Below are positions 1-8,420 of a DNA stretch of 64,000 nucleotides, piece by piece (position 1 is the stretch's first letter; every line of letters begins with the position of its first letter). Location of the stretch: NCBI GenBank assembly GCA_001917175.1, contig MNTV01000022.1, positions 5,527-69,526 on the forward strand, written 5' to 3'. Under the pieces are notes generated by a model that ran no database searches, was not told where the DNA came from, and saw nothing but the letters and a program-made list of their open reading frames with translations. Position numbers and translations under genes: made by a program. This stretch comes from Azospirillum sp. 51_20 (lineage in GTDB: Bacteria > Pseudomonadota > Alphaproteobacteria > RF32 > CAG-239).

Positions 1-343
1 TCGAATGCCGATGGGCATAATCAAACAAATCCTTGGCCACGTTGGCGACGCAGTTCGGCATAAAACGCGCCTCAAGGAAACAGATCATGTTCTGCGCCAG
101 GCTTTTCAGCAAAAGCAGCGCGGAAGCGATCACCACCAGCGCCAGCGCCTGTTTCAGGGCTTCGGCGCGGTCGATGCCGGCAGAAATGACGCCGACGATT
201 TCCGCCGCGTAGTAAAGCGACAGCCGCACTAGAAACTCGCCGGCGATTATAGCGCCGAGGTTGGCAAAAAACAACAGCTTCTGCCGGGAAAAATAGTGCC
301 AGAGAAAAATCCACACCGACGAAGGGATGGTTTTTATTTCCAT
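1..343 (-). CDS. ABC exporter, N-terminal membrane-domain fragment (runs off the window)
   Basis: Reading leftward from ATG at 341-343 gives about 114 residues before the window ends. The fragment begins MEIKTIPSSVWIFLWHY, has a hydrophobic helix (about 28-45), a second helix (about 70-90), then LFDYAHRHS, which resembles the sequence after the second helix of ABC exporters that fuse membrane and ATPase domains (MsbA-like). It would be an inner-membrane exporter half-molecule; the ATPase domain should lie beyond position 1. The start overlaps the end of the upstream LOG gene by 10 nt and GGAAG sits just ahead of it, so it is the third gene of a tgt-LOG-ABC operon. The substrate cannot be told. 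Confidence 0.75.
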   Translation of the reverse strand, partial: MEIKTIPSSVWIFLWHYFSRQKLLFFANLGAIIAGEFLVRLSLYYAAEIVGVISAGIDRAEALKQALALVVIASALLLLKSLAQNMICFLEARFMPNCVANVAKDLFDYAHRHS

Positions 344-1266
344 TTTTTCTTCCTTTGTTTCAGGCGGGTCAGTTTGTCGCTGACAATCGCCGTATCGCGC
401 CCGGTTTTGGCCAGACGGTCGTACATGCGTTCGATTTCCTTTTCCAGATAAGCCTGTTCAATCTCGCTGGCCAGCGCCTGTTTTTGCTCTTCGCCGCCCG
501 AAGCCTCAATTTCCTTCATTTCCGCCCAGATGTCTTCCACATGGACGCTGCTGTCGGTTTTCTTTTTCAAAAAATACGGCAGTTCATACGCCAGCTGGCG
601 GGCGTTGGCATAAGCTTCTCTGGCGTCGGCGCAGTTGTTGTAGCGCATCCGGAGCAGACGAAAGGCCGTTTCCAGCTCTTCGCTGTCGTCCACCACAATA
701 AACGGCACCGGCGAGGCAAAACCGCTTGCGGCCAGGACTTTCAGATATTCCAGAATATGATAGAAAAAACCGTTGACGTTATAAATGATAAAAGGCTTGG
801 TTTTCAAAAAACCGTCCTGCATTGCCACACAGTCGTAAGCCAGTTCGTCCAGAGTGCCGACGCCGCCAGGGGCAAAAACCACGATGTCGGCTTCCAGCAG
901 TTTGATCTTGCGGTTTTCGAGCGTATCTTCCACCACGACCTCGCTGATCTGCTGCAACACTTCGTCTTTTTCATAAAGTTCGTAATATTCGCGGGTGGTA
1001 ACGCCGACGATCGGCGTGACGTCGCCGTAATACTTGTCCTGACGTTCCCGCCAGTTGTCCAGCACGCCGCGGGCAACCGCGCCCATCACTCCGGAATTGG
1101 AAAAGCCGTAGTCGAGGCGGAAGCCCATTTTGGCGATTTTGGCTCCCATTTTGTAGCATTCCTCGACATAGGCGGGATCTTTGCCGTCACAGTGTCCGCC
1201 GGAAACGCAGACCCGCAGGTTTTTGGTTGAACGGACACAGCCTTTTTCCTCATTCGTCATGTTCAT
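334..1266 (-). CDS. LOG-family protein (nucleotide 5'-monophosphate phosphoribohydrolase-like)
   Basis: 310 residues with a Rossmann-like fold. The family signature is visible: ENRK at about 117-120 and PGGVGTLDEL at 133-142, the motif of LOG/'lysine decarboxylase-like' proteins, which hydrolyse nucleoside monophosphates to free base and ribose 5-phosphate. The early VSGG and later GVMGAVARG segments are the usual nucleotide-binding glycine stretches. It is longer than the ~190-residue plant-type LOG, with a charged helical tail after about residue 240. Its ATG overlaps the tgt stop by 4 nt, so translation is probably coupled to tgt. The physiological substrate is unknown. Confidence 0.85.
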   Translation of the reverse strand: MNMTNEEKGCVRSTKNLRVCVSGGHCDGKDPAYVEECYKMGAKIAKMGFRLDYGFSNSGVMGAVARGVLDNWRERQDKYYGDVTPIVGVTTREYYELYEKDEVLQQISEVVVEDTLENRKIKLLEADIVVFAPGGVGTLDELAYDCVAMQDGFLKTKPFIIYNVNGFFYHILEYLKVLAASGFASPVPFIVVDDSEELETAFRLLRMRYNNCADAREAYANARQLAYELPYFLKKKTDSSVHVEDIWAEMKEIEASGGEEQKQALASEIEQAYLEKEIERMYDRLAKTGRDTAIVSDKLTRLKQRKKKWK

Positions 1267-2387
1267 ACCTCCTCAATGTCGCCTTTGGCCTGATCGGCGT
1301 AAAACGCAGCGGCGAAATCTTCCAGCGCATCGTTTTCGATCGCCGCCCGCAGCCCCGCCGTCAGCCGCTGATAATAACGGATATTGTGCCAGGTAAGCAG
1401 CATCACCGCCAGAATTTCGTTGGCTTTTTGCAGGTGGTGCAGATAAGCCCGGGTATAGTTGGTGCAGAGCGGGCAGTCGCATCCTTCTTCCAACGGCCGC
1501 GGATCTTCACGATGGCGGGCGTTGCGGATATTGATCGTGCCGAAACGGGTAAACGCCTGGGCGGTGCGGCCGGAACGGGTCGGCATCACGCAGTCGAACA
1601 TGTCGACCCCACGCAAAACGGCACCGACGATATCGTCCGGCCGGCCGACGCCCATCAGGTAGCGGGGCTTGTCGTCGGGCAGCATTCCCGGCGCATAATC
1701 CAGCACTTCAAACATTTTTTCCTGCCCTTCGCCGACCGCCAGTCCGCCGATGGCATAACCGTCAAAGCCGATTTCTTTCAACCGTTCCGCCGACCAGGCG
1801 CGCAAATCCCGATAATCTCCCCCCTGCTGGATGCCGAAAATGCCGTATCCCTCGCGGTTAATCCAGGCGTCTTTGCTTCGTTTGGCCCAGCGCATGGACA
1901 TTTCCACCGATTTTTTCACCGTTTCGTAAGCGGCCGGCAGCTTGACGCATTCGTCCAGACACATGGTAATGTTGGAATCAAGCTTATGCTGGATTTTCAT
2001 CGACTCTTCGGGCGACAGGAAATATTTTTTGCCGTCAACGTGAGAACTGAACTCCACCCCTTCTTCGCTCAGTTTGCGCAGGCCGGTCAGGCTCATGACC
2101 TGAAAACCGCCGGAATCGGTCAAAATCGGCTTCGGCCAGTTCATAAACTTGTGCAGGCCGCCCATTTTTTCCACCAGATCGGCGCCCGGACGGAGCATCA
2201 GATGATAAGTGTTGCCGAGCAGTATCTCCGCGCCGGTTGCCGCCACCGACTCCGGCATCATCGCCTTGACCGTGGCGCAGGTGCCGACCGGCATGAAGGC
2301 AGGGGTGTTGACAATTCCGTGTTTGGTATGAAGACGTCCGCGGCGGGCTTTGCCGGAACGGCCGAGAATTTCAAATTTCAAGCTCAT
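1263..2387 (-). CDS. tgt: Queuine tRNA-ribosyltransferase
   Basis: 374 residues, full family length. TGT swaps guanine 34 of GUN-anticodon tRNAs for a queuine precursor. Visible: the general-base aspartate in LTDSGGFQVMSL (D91), the covalent nucleophile in VDMFDCVMPTR (D265), GIQQGG at 186-190, and the zinc site made by C303, C305, C308 and H334 (CDCPLCT then TWHN). It is the first gene of a leftward operon with the LOG protein and the ABC exporter. AAGGGA precedes the ATG. No queuosine-synthesis gene is nearby, so queuosine, preQ1 or queuine supply must be encoded elsewhere. Confidence 0.97.
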   Translation of the reverse strand: MSLKFEILGRSGKARRGRLHTKHGIVNTPAFMPVGTCATVKAMMPESVAATGAEILLGNTYHLMLRPGADLVEKMGGLHKFMNWPKPILTDSGGFQVMSLTGLRKLSEEGVEFSSHVDGKKYFLSPEESMKIQHKLDSNITMCLDECVKLPAAYETVKKSVEMSMRWAKRSKDAWINREGYGIFGIQQGGDYRDLRAWSAERLKEIGFDGYAIGGLAVGEGQEKMFEVLDYAPGMLPDDKPRYLMGVGRPDDIVGAVLRGVDMFDCVMPTRSGRTAQAFTRFGTINIRNARHREDPRPLEEGCDCPLCTNYTRAYLHHLQKANEILAVMLLTWHNIRYYQRLTAGLRAAIENDALEDFAAAFYADQAKGDIEEV

Positions 2388-2529
2388 CTTTTTATTTTTC
2401 CCTTATGATTTTTCGTTTATAATGCCGCAAAAGTCGGCGCTTAGCAAGGGGTTTAAACATTTTTCATAGACAGAAGAAACGATCGAAGCTATAATCATAA
2501 CGTTAACAATAATTATTAATTTTTATAAT

Positions 2530-2904
2530 ATGAGAAAAAACAGAAAATATTCCAAACTGATGATTTGGATAATGTGTGTGTTTTTCGCGGTATTTTTTGC
2601 CGTCAGTTATGCCACCCGCTCGGATGAAAAAATTCAGGCTCAGCGTTTGAAAATAATCGAAAACTGCAAACTGAAGCAAGTGGAAGCAACCTCTTTCGAC
2701 CGGCAAAACGGCATTTTGACGGTAGTCAAGCGCTTTGGCGACGGATATCAGGAAAGAAGCCGCTACTGCCTTTCGCTTCTGCCCGCGCTCAACGCCGGCA
2801 AAGCCCGCAGCGGCAAAATGTTCGAAATTTCCGCCGCCGACGGACGAACCGTGGCCTTCGACCTGAACGGAAACGCCTGGATCGTTGCCGGAAGCGCCGA
2901 ATGA
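2530..2904 (+). CDS. Small membrane-anchored protein of unknown function
   Basis: 124 residues. A basic start (MRKNRKYSK) is followed by one hydrophobic helix (about 10-27, WIMCVFFAVFFAVSYA), then a soluble periplasmic-looking part with two cysteines. I do not recognise the family. There is no Shine-Dalgarno before the ATG; TATAAT ends at 2529, immediately before it. If that is the promoter -10, the true start may be a downstream codon, or the mRNA could be nearly leaderless. It is transcribed alone, away from tgt, and ends at the terminator at 2921-2955. Confidence 0.6.
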   Translation: MRKNRKYSKLMIWIMCVFFAVFFAVSYATRSDEKIQAQRLKIIENCKLKQVEATSFDRQNGILTVVKRFGDGYQERSRYCLSLLPALNAGKARSGKMFEISAADGRTVAFDLNGNAWIVAGSAE

Positions 2905-2920
2905 TCCCGCCGGACACACA

Positions 2921-2955
2921 AAAAAGGTTAGCGTTTCATTACGCTAACCTTTTTT
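2921..2955. terminator. Bidirectional hairpin terminator
   Basis: GGTTAGCG (2926-2933) pairs with CGCTAACC (2942-2949), with A-run before and T-run after, so it can end both converging genes (2530-2904 + and 2978-3397 -). Confidence 0.9.
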
Positions 2956-2977
2956 CTTCCATTGCCGGTCCGTTCTT

Positions 2978-3397
2978 TCAGGAAACGGCACCGCAGCGGT
3001 TCAGCAGCAGGCTGTCGCCGGCAATCTCTATCAGCTTCCAGCCCGAATAAACGGCAAGCGCCGGCATGGAAAGCCAGAACCAGTGCAAATATCCGCAAAG
3101 CGCAAACGTCAGAACGGCAGCGCCTTCCGCATAGAAGGTCCAGCGGCCGAAATGAATGACGGAACTGAAAGTTTCAACGGCCTTGCGGCGGATCGGACGG
3201 AAAACGAACCCGTAAAAGAGCGCCATGGCGGACAGCAGATAAAATCCGTTGCACACGATCCATTTGCCGTAACCGGAAATTGACGCCCCGCCCCATTCGG
3301 CAATCGTTAACACACTTACTACGAAAGCGGCGAGAACACCGACACCTTCCGCACCCAGCAGAAAGCAGGTAACGGTTTTAGCTTTTGTTTTTGTCAT
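2978..3397 (-). CDS. Four-helix membrane protein of unknown function
   Basis: 139 residues with four likely membrane helices (about 8-30, 45-65, 88-106, 107-125). A charged stretch, FRPIRRKAV, follows helix 2, which suggests a cytoplasmic loop. No catalytic motif is visible and I do not recognise the family. The region upstream is A/T-rich with no clear ribosome-binding site. It converges on the 2530-2904 gene with a shared terminator. Confidence 0.6.
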   Translation of the reverse strand: MTKTKAKTVTCFLLGAEGVGVLAAFVVSVLTIAEWGGASISGYGKWIVCNGFYLLSAMALFYGFVFRPIRRKAVETFSSVIHFGRWTFYAEGAAVLTFALCGYLHWFWLSMPALAVYSGWKLIEIAGDSLLLNRCGAVS

Positions 3398-3478
3398 ATC
3401 GTATAAATTTAGTGAAAATAATCTCTGTTATTTTCCATTATAGGCAATTCCAAATTTTTGTCAACATTTGGGCAAAAC

Positions 3479-4189
3479 TTATTTTTCCCCGTCGGCGTCT
3501 TCTTCGCCCAGGCTGTTGTCAATCGCATAACCGGTTGCCCGCACCGTGCGGATATAATCGGGGCCGAATTCGTTTAAGGACTTGCGCAAGCGGCGGATAT
3601 GCACGTCAACCGTGCGCGACTCCACGTAAATGTTGTTGCCCCAGACGTTTTTGAGCAGAAATTCGCGGGAAAACACTTTGCCCGGAGTTTCCATCAGCAT
3701 CCGCAGCAGCCGGAATTCGGTCGGCCCCAGGTGAATGTACTTGTCGCCGCGAAAAACCTTTTTTTCCGCCAAATCCATGCGGATATCCTCAAACACCAGC
3801 TCCTTTTGCGGCAAAAGCTCCGGCGCACGGCGGAGGTTGGTTTTCACCCGGGCCATCAGTTCCGGCACCGAAAACGGTTTGGTAACATAGTCGTCCGCGC
3901 CGGCCGACAGGCCCTTGATCTTGTCTTCCTCTTCCCCTTTGGCGGTCAGCATGATGATCGGAATATCCTTAATATCCGGCTTGTTGCGGATCATCTTGCA
4001 GATTTCCACGCCGGAAAGTTCGGGCAGCATCCAGTCAAGCAGAATCACCGACGGGCAGTATTTTTCCACTGCCGCCAATGCCCGGTTACCCGAAGATTCC
4101 CACACCACGTCGAAACCTTCCTTTTCCAGATTGTACTTCAAAAGCAGCGCCAACGCTTCTTCGTCTTCGATCACCATCACCAAAGCCAT
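3479..4189 (-). CDS. phoB: PhoB-type response regulator
   Basis: 236 residues: a receiver domain (1-120) with acidic pocket E8/D9/E10, phospho-acceptor D52 in LLDWMLP, T82 and K104 (VTKPF), then an OmpR/PhoB winged helix (about 135-230) with the recognition-helix motif SRTVDVHIRRLRKSL. The closest family I know is PhoB, which controls phosphate-starvation genes when phosphorylated by PhoR. No kinase, pst or phoU gene is in the window, so the phosphate role is family-based. It follows rpe in the same direction with a 41-nt gap. A short acidic tail (EEDADGEK) is unusual for the family. Confidence 0.85.
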   Translation of the reverse strand: MALVMVIEDEEALALLLKYNLEKEGFDVVWESSGNRALAAVEKYCPSVILLDWMLPELSGVEICKMIRNKPDIKDIPIIMLTAKGEEEDKIKGLSAGADDYVTKPFSVPELMARVKTNLRRAPELLPQKELVFEDIRMDLAEKKVFRGDKYIHLGPTEFRLLRMLMETPGKVFSREFLLKNVWGNNIYVESRTVDVHIRRLRKSLNEFGPDYIRTVRATGYAIDNSLGEEDADGEK

Positions 4190-4230
4190 CTCGGTTCTCC
4201 TGTTGTGCCGGGGTTAACTTAATTTTGATT

Positions 4231-4866
4231 TTAGCGCAAAGCGGCAATGTTTGCAACATAATTGCCGCCGCCGAAAACGGCGCTGCCGGCCACCAGCACG
4301 TCGGCGCCGGCCGCCCGGCACAACGGCGCGGTTTCCGCATTGATGCCGCCGTCGGCCTCAATCAGAATCGGACGCGAGGCAATCATTTTTTTCAGCCGGC
4401 GGATTTTTTCCAACTGCGCGGGAATAAACTCCTGTCCGCCGAAACCGGGATTGACGGTCATCACCAATACCAGGTCCAGACGATCCAGCACATACTCGAG
4501 CACGCTCTCCGGGGTGGCGGGATTGAGCGAAACGCCGGCCTTTTTGCCGAGGGCGCGAATCTGCTGCAAAGTTCGGTCCAGGTGCGGGCAGGTTTCCGCA
4601 TGAACGGTAATGACGTCGGCGCCCGCTTCGGCAAACCAGGGGATCATTTTATCGGGATTTTCCACCATCAGATGAGCATCAAACACCAGCCTGCTGTCGC
4701 CGCGCAGGCTTCTGACCACCGCCGGGCCGAAAGTCAGGTTGGGAACATAGTGTCCGTCCATTATGTCCAAATGCAGCCAGTCGGCGCCGGCATCGGCCAC
4801 CGCCGCGGTTTCCAGCGCCAGCCGACCGAAATCGGCAGCCAGCAGACTGGGGGCGATCAAAACCAT
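4231..4866 (-). CDS. rpe: Ribulose-phosphate 3-epimerase
   Basis: 211 residues, normal length for this TIM-barrel enzyme, which interconverts ribulose 5-phosphate and xylulose 5-phosphate in the pentose phosphate pathway. Signature segments are present: IAPSLLAADF at the start, the metal-site run HLDIMDGHYVPN (32-43), DAHLMV (63-68, second metal histidine), VNPGFGGQ and EADGGIN. AAAGGAG lies just before the ATG. tkt and fba, which use its products, are about 6 kb away in the same direction but not in the same operon. Confidence 0.96.
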   Translation of the reverse strand: MVLIAPSLLAADFGRLALETAAVADAGADWLHLDIMDGHYVPNLTFGPAVVRSLRGDSRLVFDAHLMVENPDKMIPWFAEAGADVITVHAETCPHLDRTLQQIRALGKKAGVSLNPATPESVLEYVLDRLDLVLVMTVNPGFGGQEFIPAQLEKIRRLKKMIASRPILIEADGGINAETAPLCRAAGADVLVAGSAVFGGGNYVANIAALR

Positions 4867-4992
4867 TTTTCTCTCCTTTCGTTCGACAAACCGTTATTGC
4901 TTTTATTGTAAGGGCAACAGGTTGATTTTTCTTTAACAGCAATTATCTAGCCTTTTAGTCTTTAATCTTATTAAACCAAAAGGAGAAACACA

Positions 4993-5520
4993 ATGGGAGA
5001 AATGGCCAAAAAAATCAGCAACATCGACAACGAAGAACTGCTGAAGGTCTTAAACGAGGCTTTTGCCGAAGAATGGCTGGCTTATTATCAGTACTGGATC
5101 GGCGCTCAGGTAATCGAAGGTCCGATGCGCACTTCAATCCAGGGAGAATTTATGAAACACGCCAAAGAAGAACTGGAACATGCCGAATGGCTGGCCGTCC
5201 GCATTATCCAGCTCGGCGGCACGCCGATTTTAAATCCCGCCGACTGGGAAAAAACGGCATCTTGCAAATATCTTGCCCCCGAAGATCCGTTTGACGTCAC
5301 GCTGCTTCGGCAAAACCTCGATTCCGAACGCTGCGCGATCAAACGTTATCAGCAGATATGCGACATGTGCTGGGGAAAAGATTTTGAAACTTTCCACATT
5401 TCCCGCAAAATTCTGCACGAAGAACTGGACCACGAACAGGACTGGGAAGATTTTCTGCAAGATATCAAGACCGGCGCTCAATATGCAAAAAACAAGCAAC
5501 CGTCTGACAAAGCTGAATAA
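4993..5520 (+). CDS. Ferritin-like (Dps/bacterioferritin-type) protein
   Basis: 175 residues forming a predicted four-helix ferritin-like fold. Di-iron ligands appear as E26/E27 (FAEEWLAYYQ), EELEHAEW (E59/E62/H63), E112 (DSERCAIKRYQ) and EELDHEQDWED (E143/E144/H147), i.e. two ExxH motifs. It probably oxidises and stores iron or protects against peroxide. An AAGGAG sits 7 nt before this ATG, which fixes the start; a second ATG nine bases on is less well placed. Exact subfamily (Dps-like or bacterioferritin) is not certain. It faces away from rpe and stands alone. Confidence 0.85.
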   Translation: MGEMAKKISNIDNEELLKVLNEAFAEEWLAYYQYWIGAQVIEGPMRTSIQGEFMKHAKEELEHAEWLAVRIIQLGGTPILNPADWEKTASCKYLAPEDPFDVTLLRQNLDSERCAIKRYQQICDMCWGKDFETFHISRKILHEELDHEQDWEDFLQDIKTGAQYAKNKQPSDKAE

Positions 5521-5564
5521 TTATGTTTTTATCCCGATTATTTGCGGGAGTTCGGATTTAATAT

Positions 5565-5593
5565 TTGACAAATAAAACAAAAAAAGTCAAAAT
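5565..5593 (+). promoter_or_regulatory. Sigma-70-like promoter for a candidate small RNA
   Basis: Perfect -35 TTGACA (5565-5570), 17-nt spacer, weak -10 CAAAAT (5588-5593; 4 of 6 matches). Confidence 0.45.
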
Positions 5594-5595
5594 GA

Positions 5596-5708
5596 GACAA
5601 AACGAAACCGATGGTGGCGTTTTGTCCCTAAGCAGTCAGATACTCCAAATAATAGTTTTAGGGAACGAAAGAAAGGCGGCGGATCAAATTCCGGCGCCTT
5701 TTTCTTAT
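5596..5708 (+). ncRNA. Candidate small RNA with two hairpins and a terminator
   Basis: Between the ferritin-like gene and the end of the FAD dehydrogenase. A perfect 9-bp stem (GACAAAACG 5596-5604 with CGTTTTGTC 5618-5626) is followed by CCTAA/TTAGG (5627-5631 with 5658-5662) and a GGCG-rich hairpin (about 5673-5700) ending in a T-rich tail. A promoter-like element lies just upstream. No reading frame of its own is convincing. It could instead be a long 3' trailer of the ferritin-like transcript. Confidence 0.4.
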
Positions 5709-5712
5709 TTTT

Positions 5713-7302
5713 TTATTCCGCGTGTTTTTGCAGCACCGCCAGCGCAACCCGGATACCGTCCGCCGCGGCGGAAACGATGCCGCCGGCATAACCGGCTCCT
5801 TCCCCGCAGGGATAAAGCCCCGTCAGCGGACTTTGCAGCGAATCGCCGCGTAAAATCCGAATCGGCGAAGAACTGCGGGTTTCGACCCCGGTCATCACCG
5901 CATCGGGAAAGTTGAAACCATGCAGTTTCCGATCCATTTCCGCAATCGACAGGCGCAGCGTTTCCGTGACAAACGCCGGCAGAACATGCTCAAAACCACC
6001 CCAGACCACGCCGCGGGCATAGCTCGGAACCACTTCGCCGCCTTTGACTGACGGCCGGCCTTTAAGCAGATCCTCCACCCTTTGCGCCGGTGCCGCATAA
6101 GTGCTGCCGCCGGCCCGGAAAGCATTTTCCTCCAGCCGCCGCTGCCAATACATTCCGCTTAACGGATGATCGCTGCCGAAATTTTCCGGCCCGACGCCGA
6201 CCAACAGCGCAGAGTTGGCATTTTCCCGGTCGCGGGCATAATAGCTCATGCCGTTGGTGACCACTCTTCCCTCTTCGGACGCGGCCGGCACCACCACACC
6301 GCCCGGACACATGCAGAAGGTATAGGCCGAACGCCCGTCGGGCAGATGAACGGCCAGTTTGTAATCGGCGGCTCCCAATTTCGGGTGCCCGGCAAAATCA
6401 TGATAAACCGCACGGTCGATCAGGCTTTGCGGATGTTCGATGCGGACGCCGACGGAAAAAGCTTTGGACGTCATCGGCACCCCGCGGCGGAAGAGCATTT
6501 CAAACGTATCACGCGCACTGTGGCCGATCGCCAGCACCAGGGCGGAAACCGGCTCTTCGTATACGCTGCCGCCGGCGTCGCGGATTTTGACAGCTTTCAG
6601 ACCGTCATCGTCAGCCAGCAAATCTTCCAACCGGTTTTGAAAACGGTATTCGCCGCCGAGAGAAACAATTTCGGCACGAATATTCTGCACGATTTGCGCC
6701 AGCCGATCGGTGCCGAGGTGCGGCTTGGCCAGATACAAAATCTCTTCCGGTGCTCCCGCAGCCGTCAACTCGCGAAAAACTTCGGCCGTGTACATATCCT
6801 TTTTGATGCCGGTCATCAGTTTGCCGTCGGAAAAAGTACCGGCGCCGCCTTCGCCGAACTGAACGTTGGAATCCTTTTGCAGACGGCCGCCGCGCCAGAA
6901 ACTTTCCACGTCGCGCTGCCGCTCGGGCACCGCCTTGCCGCGTTCCAGCACAATCGGCCGGGCTCCCGCACGAGCCAGAGTCAAAGCCGCAAACATGCCG
7001 GCCGGACCGCTGCCGACAACCAGCGGACGGGTCGGAAAAGCCGCGGACGACGGCAGGCCGATACGCGGTTCCGGCTCGCTTTTTTCAATAAAAGAAAGCC
7101 GTTGTTTTAAAAGCGACGCTTCGTCAGTCACGGAAAATTCCAAAGTATAAACCGCCCATATCCGCGACCGGCTACGGGCGTCAACCGCCTTTTTCAAAAT
7201 TCTGACGTTCGTCACCGGACAGCCGAGTTCGGCCGCCAGCCTTTCCGGCAATCCTTTTTCGTCTTCCCCGAACGGAAGTTTGAAATTACTGATGCGCAGC
7301 AT
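5713..7302 (-). CDS. NAD(P)/FAD-dependent dehydrogenase, uncharacterised family
   Basis: 529 residues from ATG at 7302. An N-terminal ~85-residue domain (MLRISNFKLPFGEDEKG) precedes a Rossmann FAD-binding motif VVGSGPAGMFAA (95-106) and ERGKAVPERQRDV. FGEGGAGTFSDGK (about 150-162) and a C-terminal CGEGAGYAGGI are hallmarks of a bacterial family annotated only as 'FAD-dependent dehydrogenase' (about 530 residues). Substrate is unknown. ATG at 7323 is an alternative start, but neither has a good ribosome-binding site. The frame stays open for a further 770 nt upstream through simple repeats; that extension is not believed to be coding. Confidence 0.85.
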   Translation of the reverse strand: MLRISNFKLPFGEDEKGLPERLAAELGCPVTNVRILKKAVDARSRSRIWAVYTLEFSVTDEASLLKQRLSFIEKSEPEPRIGLPSSAAFPTRPLVVGSGPAGMFAALTLARAGARPIVLERGKAVPERQRDVESFWRGGRLQKDSNVQFGEGGAGTFSDGKLMTGIKKDMYTAEVFRELTAAGAPEEILYLAKPHLGTDRLAQIVQNIRAEIVSLGGEYRFQNRLEDLLADDDGLKAVKIRDAGGSVYEEPVSALVLAIGHSARDTFEMLFRRGVPMTSKAFSVGVRIEHPQSLIDRAVYHDFAGHPKLGAADYKLAVHLPDGRSAYTFCMCPGGVVVPAASEEGRVVTNGMSYYARDRENANSALLVGVGPENFGSDHPLSGMYWQRRLEENAFRAGGSTYAAPAQRVEDLLKGRPSVKGGEVVPSYARGVVWGGFEHVLPAFVTETLRLSIAEMDRKLHGFNFPDAVMTGVETRSSSPIRILRGDSLQSPLTGLYPCGEGAGYAGGIVSAAADGIRVALAVLQKHAE

Positions 7303-7383
7303 TGTTTTTGATTCCGTAATCATTGTTGTTTTTTTACATTTTATAACACGGAAAAATTTTTTTAACATCCGATTTTTTACCGT

Positions 7384-7610
7384 TTTCTGCCCGTCTCTTC
7401 CGTTTTTTGTCGCCTGTCGCTTCTTTTTTTCTGTCCGTCGTTTCCGTTTTTTGCCGCTCGTTGTTTCTTTTTTTTTCTCTTCGTTGTTTCCGTTTTTTTG
7501 CTGCCCGGCGTTTCCGTTTTTTGCCGCTCGTCGCTTCTTTTTTTTCTCTCCGTCGTTTCCGTTTTTTTGCTGCCCGTCGTTTCCGTTTTTTGCCGCTCGT
7601 CGCTTCCCAA
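7384..7610. repeat. Composite pyrimidine-rich tandem repeat (45-bp and 24-bp units)
   Basis: Each unit starts TTCCGTTTTTTG. Long units of about 45 bp (with GCCGCTCGTCGC and a T8 run) and short units of 24 bp (with GCTGCCCGTCG) follow the order long, long, short, long, short, partial long. The + strand is nearly all pyrimidine plus G. Lies in the gene-free stretch 7303-8970. Confidence 0.85.
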
Positions 7611-7750
7611 TGACAAAAGAAAGGAAAAGCGGCAGGAAGGGAGAGCTACAATGCAAAAATAAAATGAAAACGAGTTCAGAGAAATAACGAGAGACAAAGA
7701 TGACGAAAGAAAAAACGGAGACGAAAAGGAAAAAAGAAAGGAAGGGAAGC

Positions 7751-7880
7751 AGGAAGGCGAAAACGAAAGAGCGAAAAAAGGGGAAGAAAAAAACAGGAAG
7801 GCGAAAACGAAAGAGCGAAAAAAGGGGAAGAAAAAAACAGGAAGGCGAAAACGAAAGAGCGGAAAAAGGAGAAGAAAGAA
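7751..7880. repeat. 44-bp purine-rich tandem repeat, about three copies
   Basis: Units 7751-7794 and 7795-7838 are identical; a third (7839-7880) diverges at its end. Each begins AGGAAGGCGAAAACGAAAG. 44 is not a multiple of three, so the repeat cannot code for a repeated peptide. The flanks (7616-7970) are also purine-rich on the + strand. Confidence 0.9.
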
Positions 7881-8086
7881 AGGGAGAGCGGAGAAACGGA
7901 AAAAGGAGAGAGAAGAAAAGGAAACAGGAAAGCGGAAACAGATAAAAAAATACAGAAAAAGAACACCAGTAAAAGGAATCAGCAAAAAACGCGGAAGATC
8001 GAAATAGATGCTGACAACAGGAAAACGGAAATGGACAGGGAAAAACACGGAATAAACTTTCGCCGACCGGCATCGTTTCAAACCAT

Positions 8087-8133
8087 AAACGTCAGGCTCC
8101 AGAGCTTCGCAAGCTTTCCGGCCGGGCCGACAT
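8087..8133. repeat. Dispersed hairpin element, copy 1
   Basis: Shares a mosaic of conserved blocks (AAACG, GGC, AGCT, CGCAAGC, CGGCCGGG, CAT) with 19013-19058. AGCTT/AAGCT pairs around CGC, inside a GTC..GGC / GCC..GAC stem. Both copies are intergenic. Confidence 0.5.
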
Positions 8134-8420
8134 ACATCCACCTTTTAACATAACGCATAAAAAAGGAATCCGCGTACAGCATTTGTCAGCGGATGCAGCC
8201 CTAAAGTGCCCGCAAACACCGCAAAACGTTTTTCCGCGATATTTCGGGGCGAAGACAACATGGCATTTTCGGCTTCCATGTTGTGCGCGTTATTGTATGT
8301 ATGTTCATAAAAAACGCCTTTTCTTTTTATCAGACAGTTACCAGGCTGGCGCTTTTGTTCCGGCAAAGGAGTTTTTCATAAGCGCTGAGAACAAAATGTA
8401 AAAAAACGCAGGAAAAAAGA

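Noticed and set aside
355..1230. Long + strand frames opposite LOG, tgt, hslU, tkt and others
   Set aside because: Mirror frames of genes with strong third-position C/G bias; none has family motifs.
7303..8073. In-frame 257-residue extension of the FAD dehydrogenase
   Set aside because: It is low-complexity Phe/Ser/Leu and Lys/Gly/Asn text produced by the satellite arrays; array units of 44 bp are not multiples of three, and the family starts at MLRISNF.
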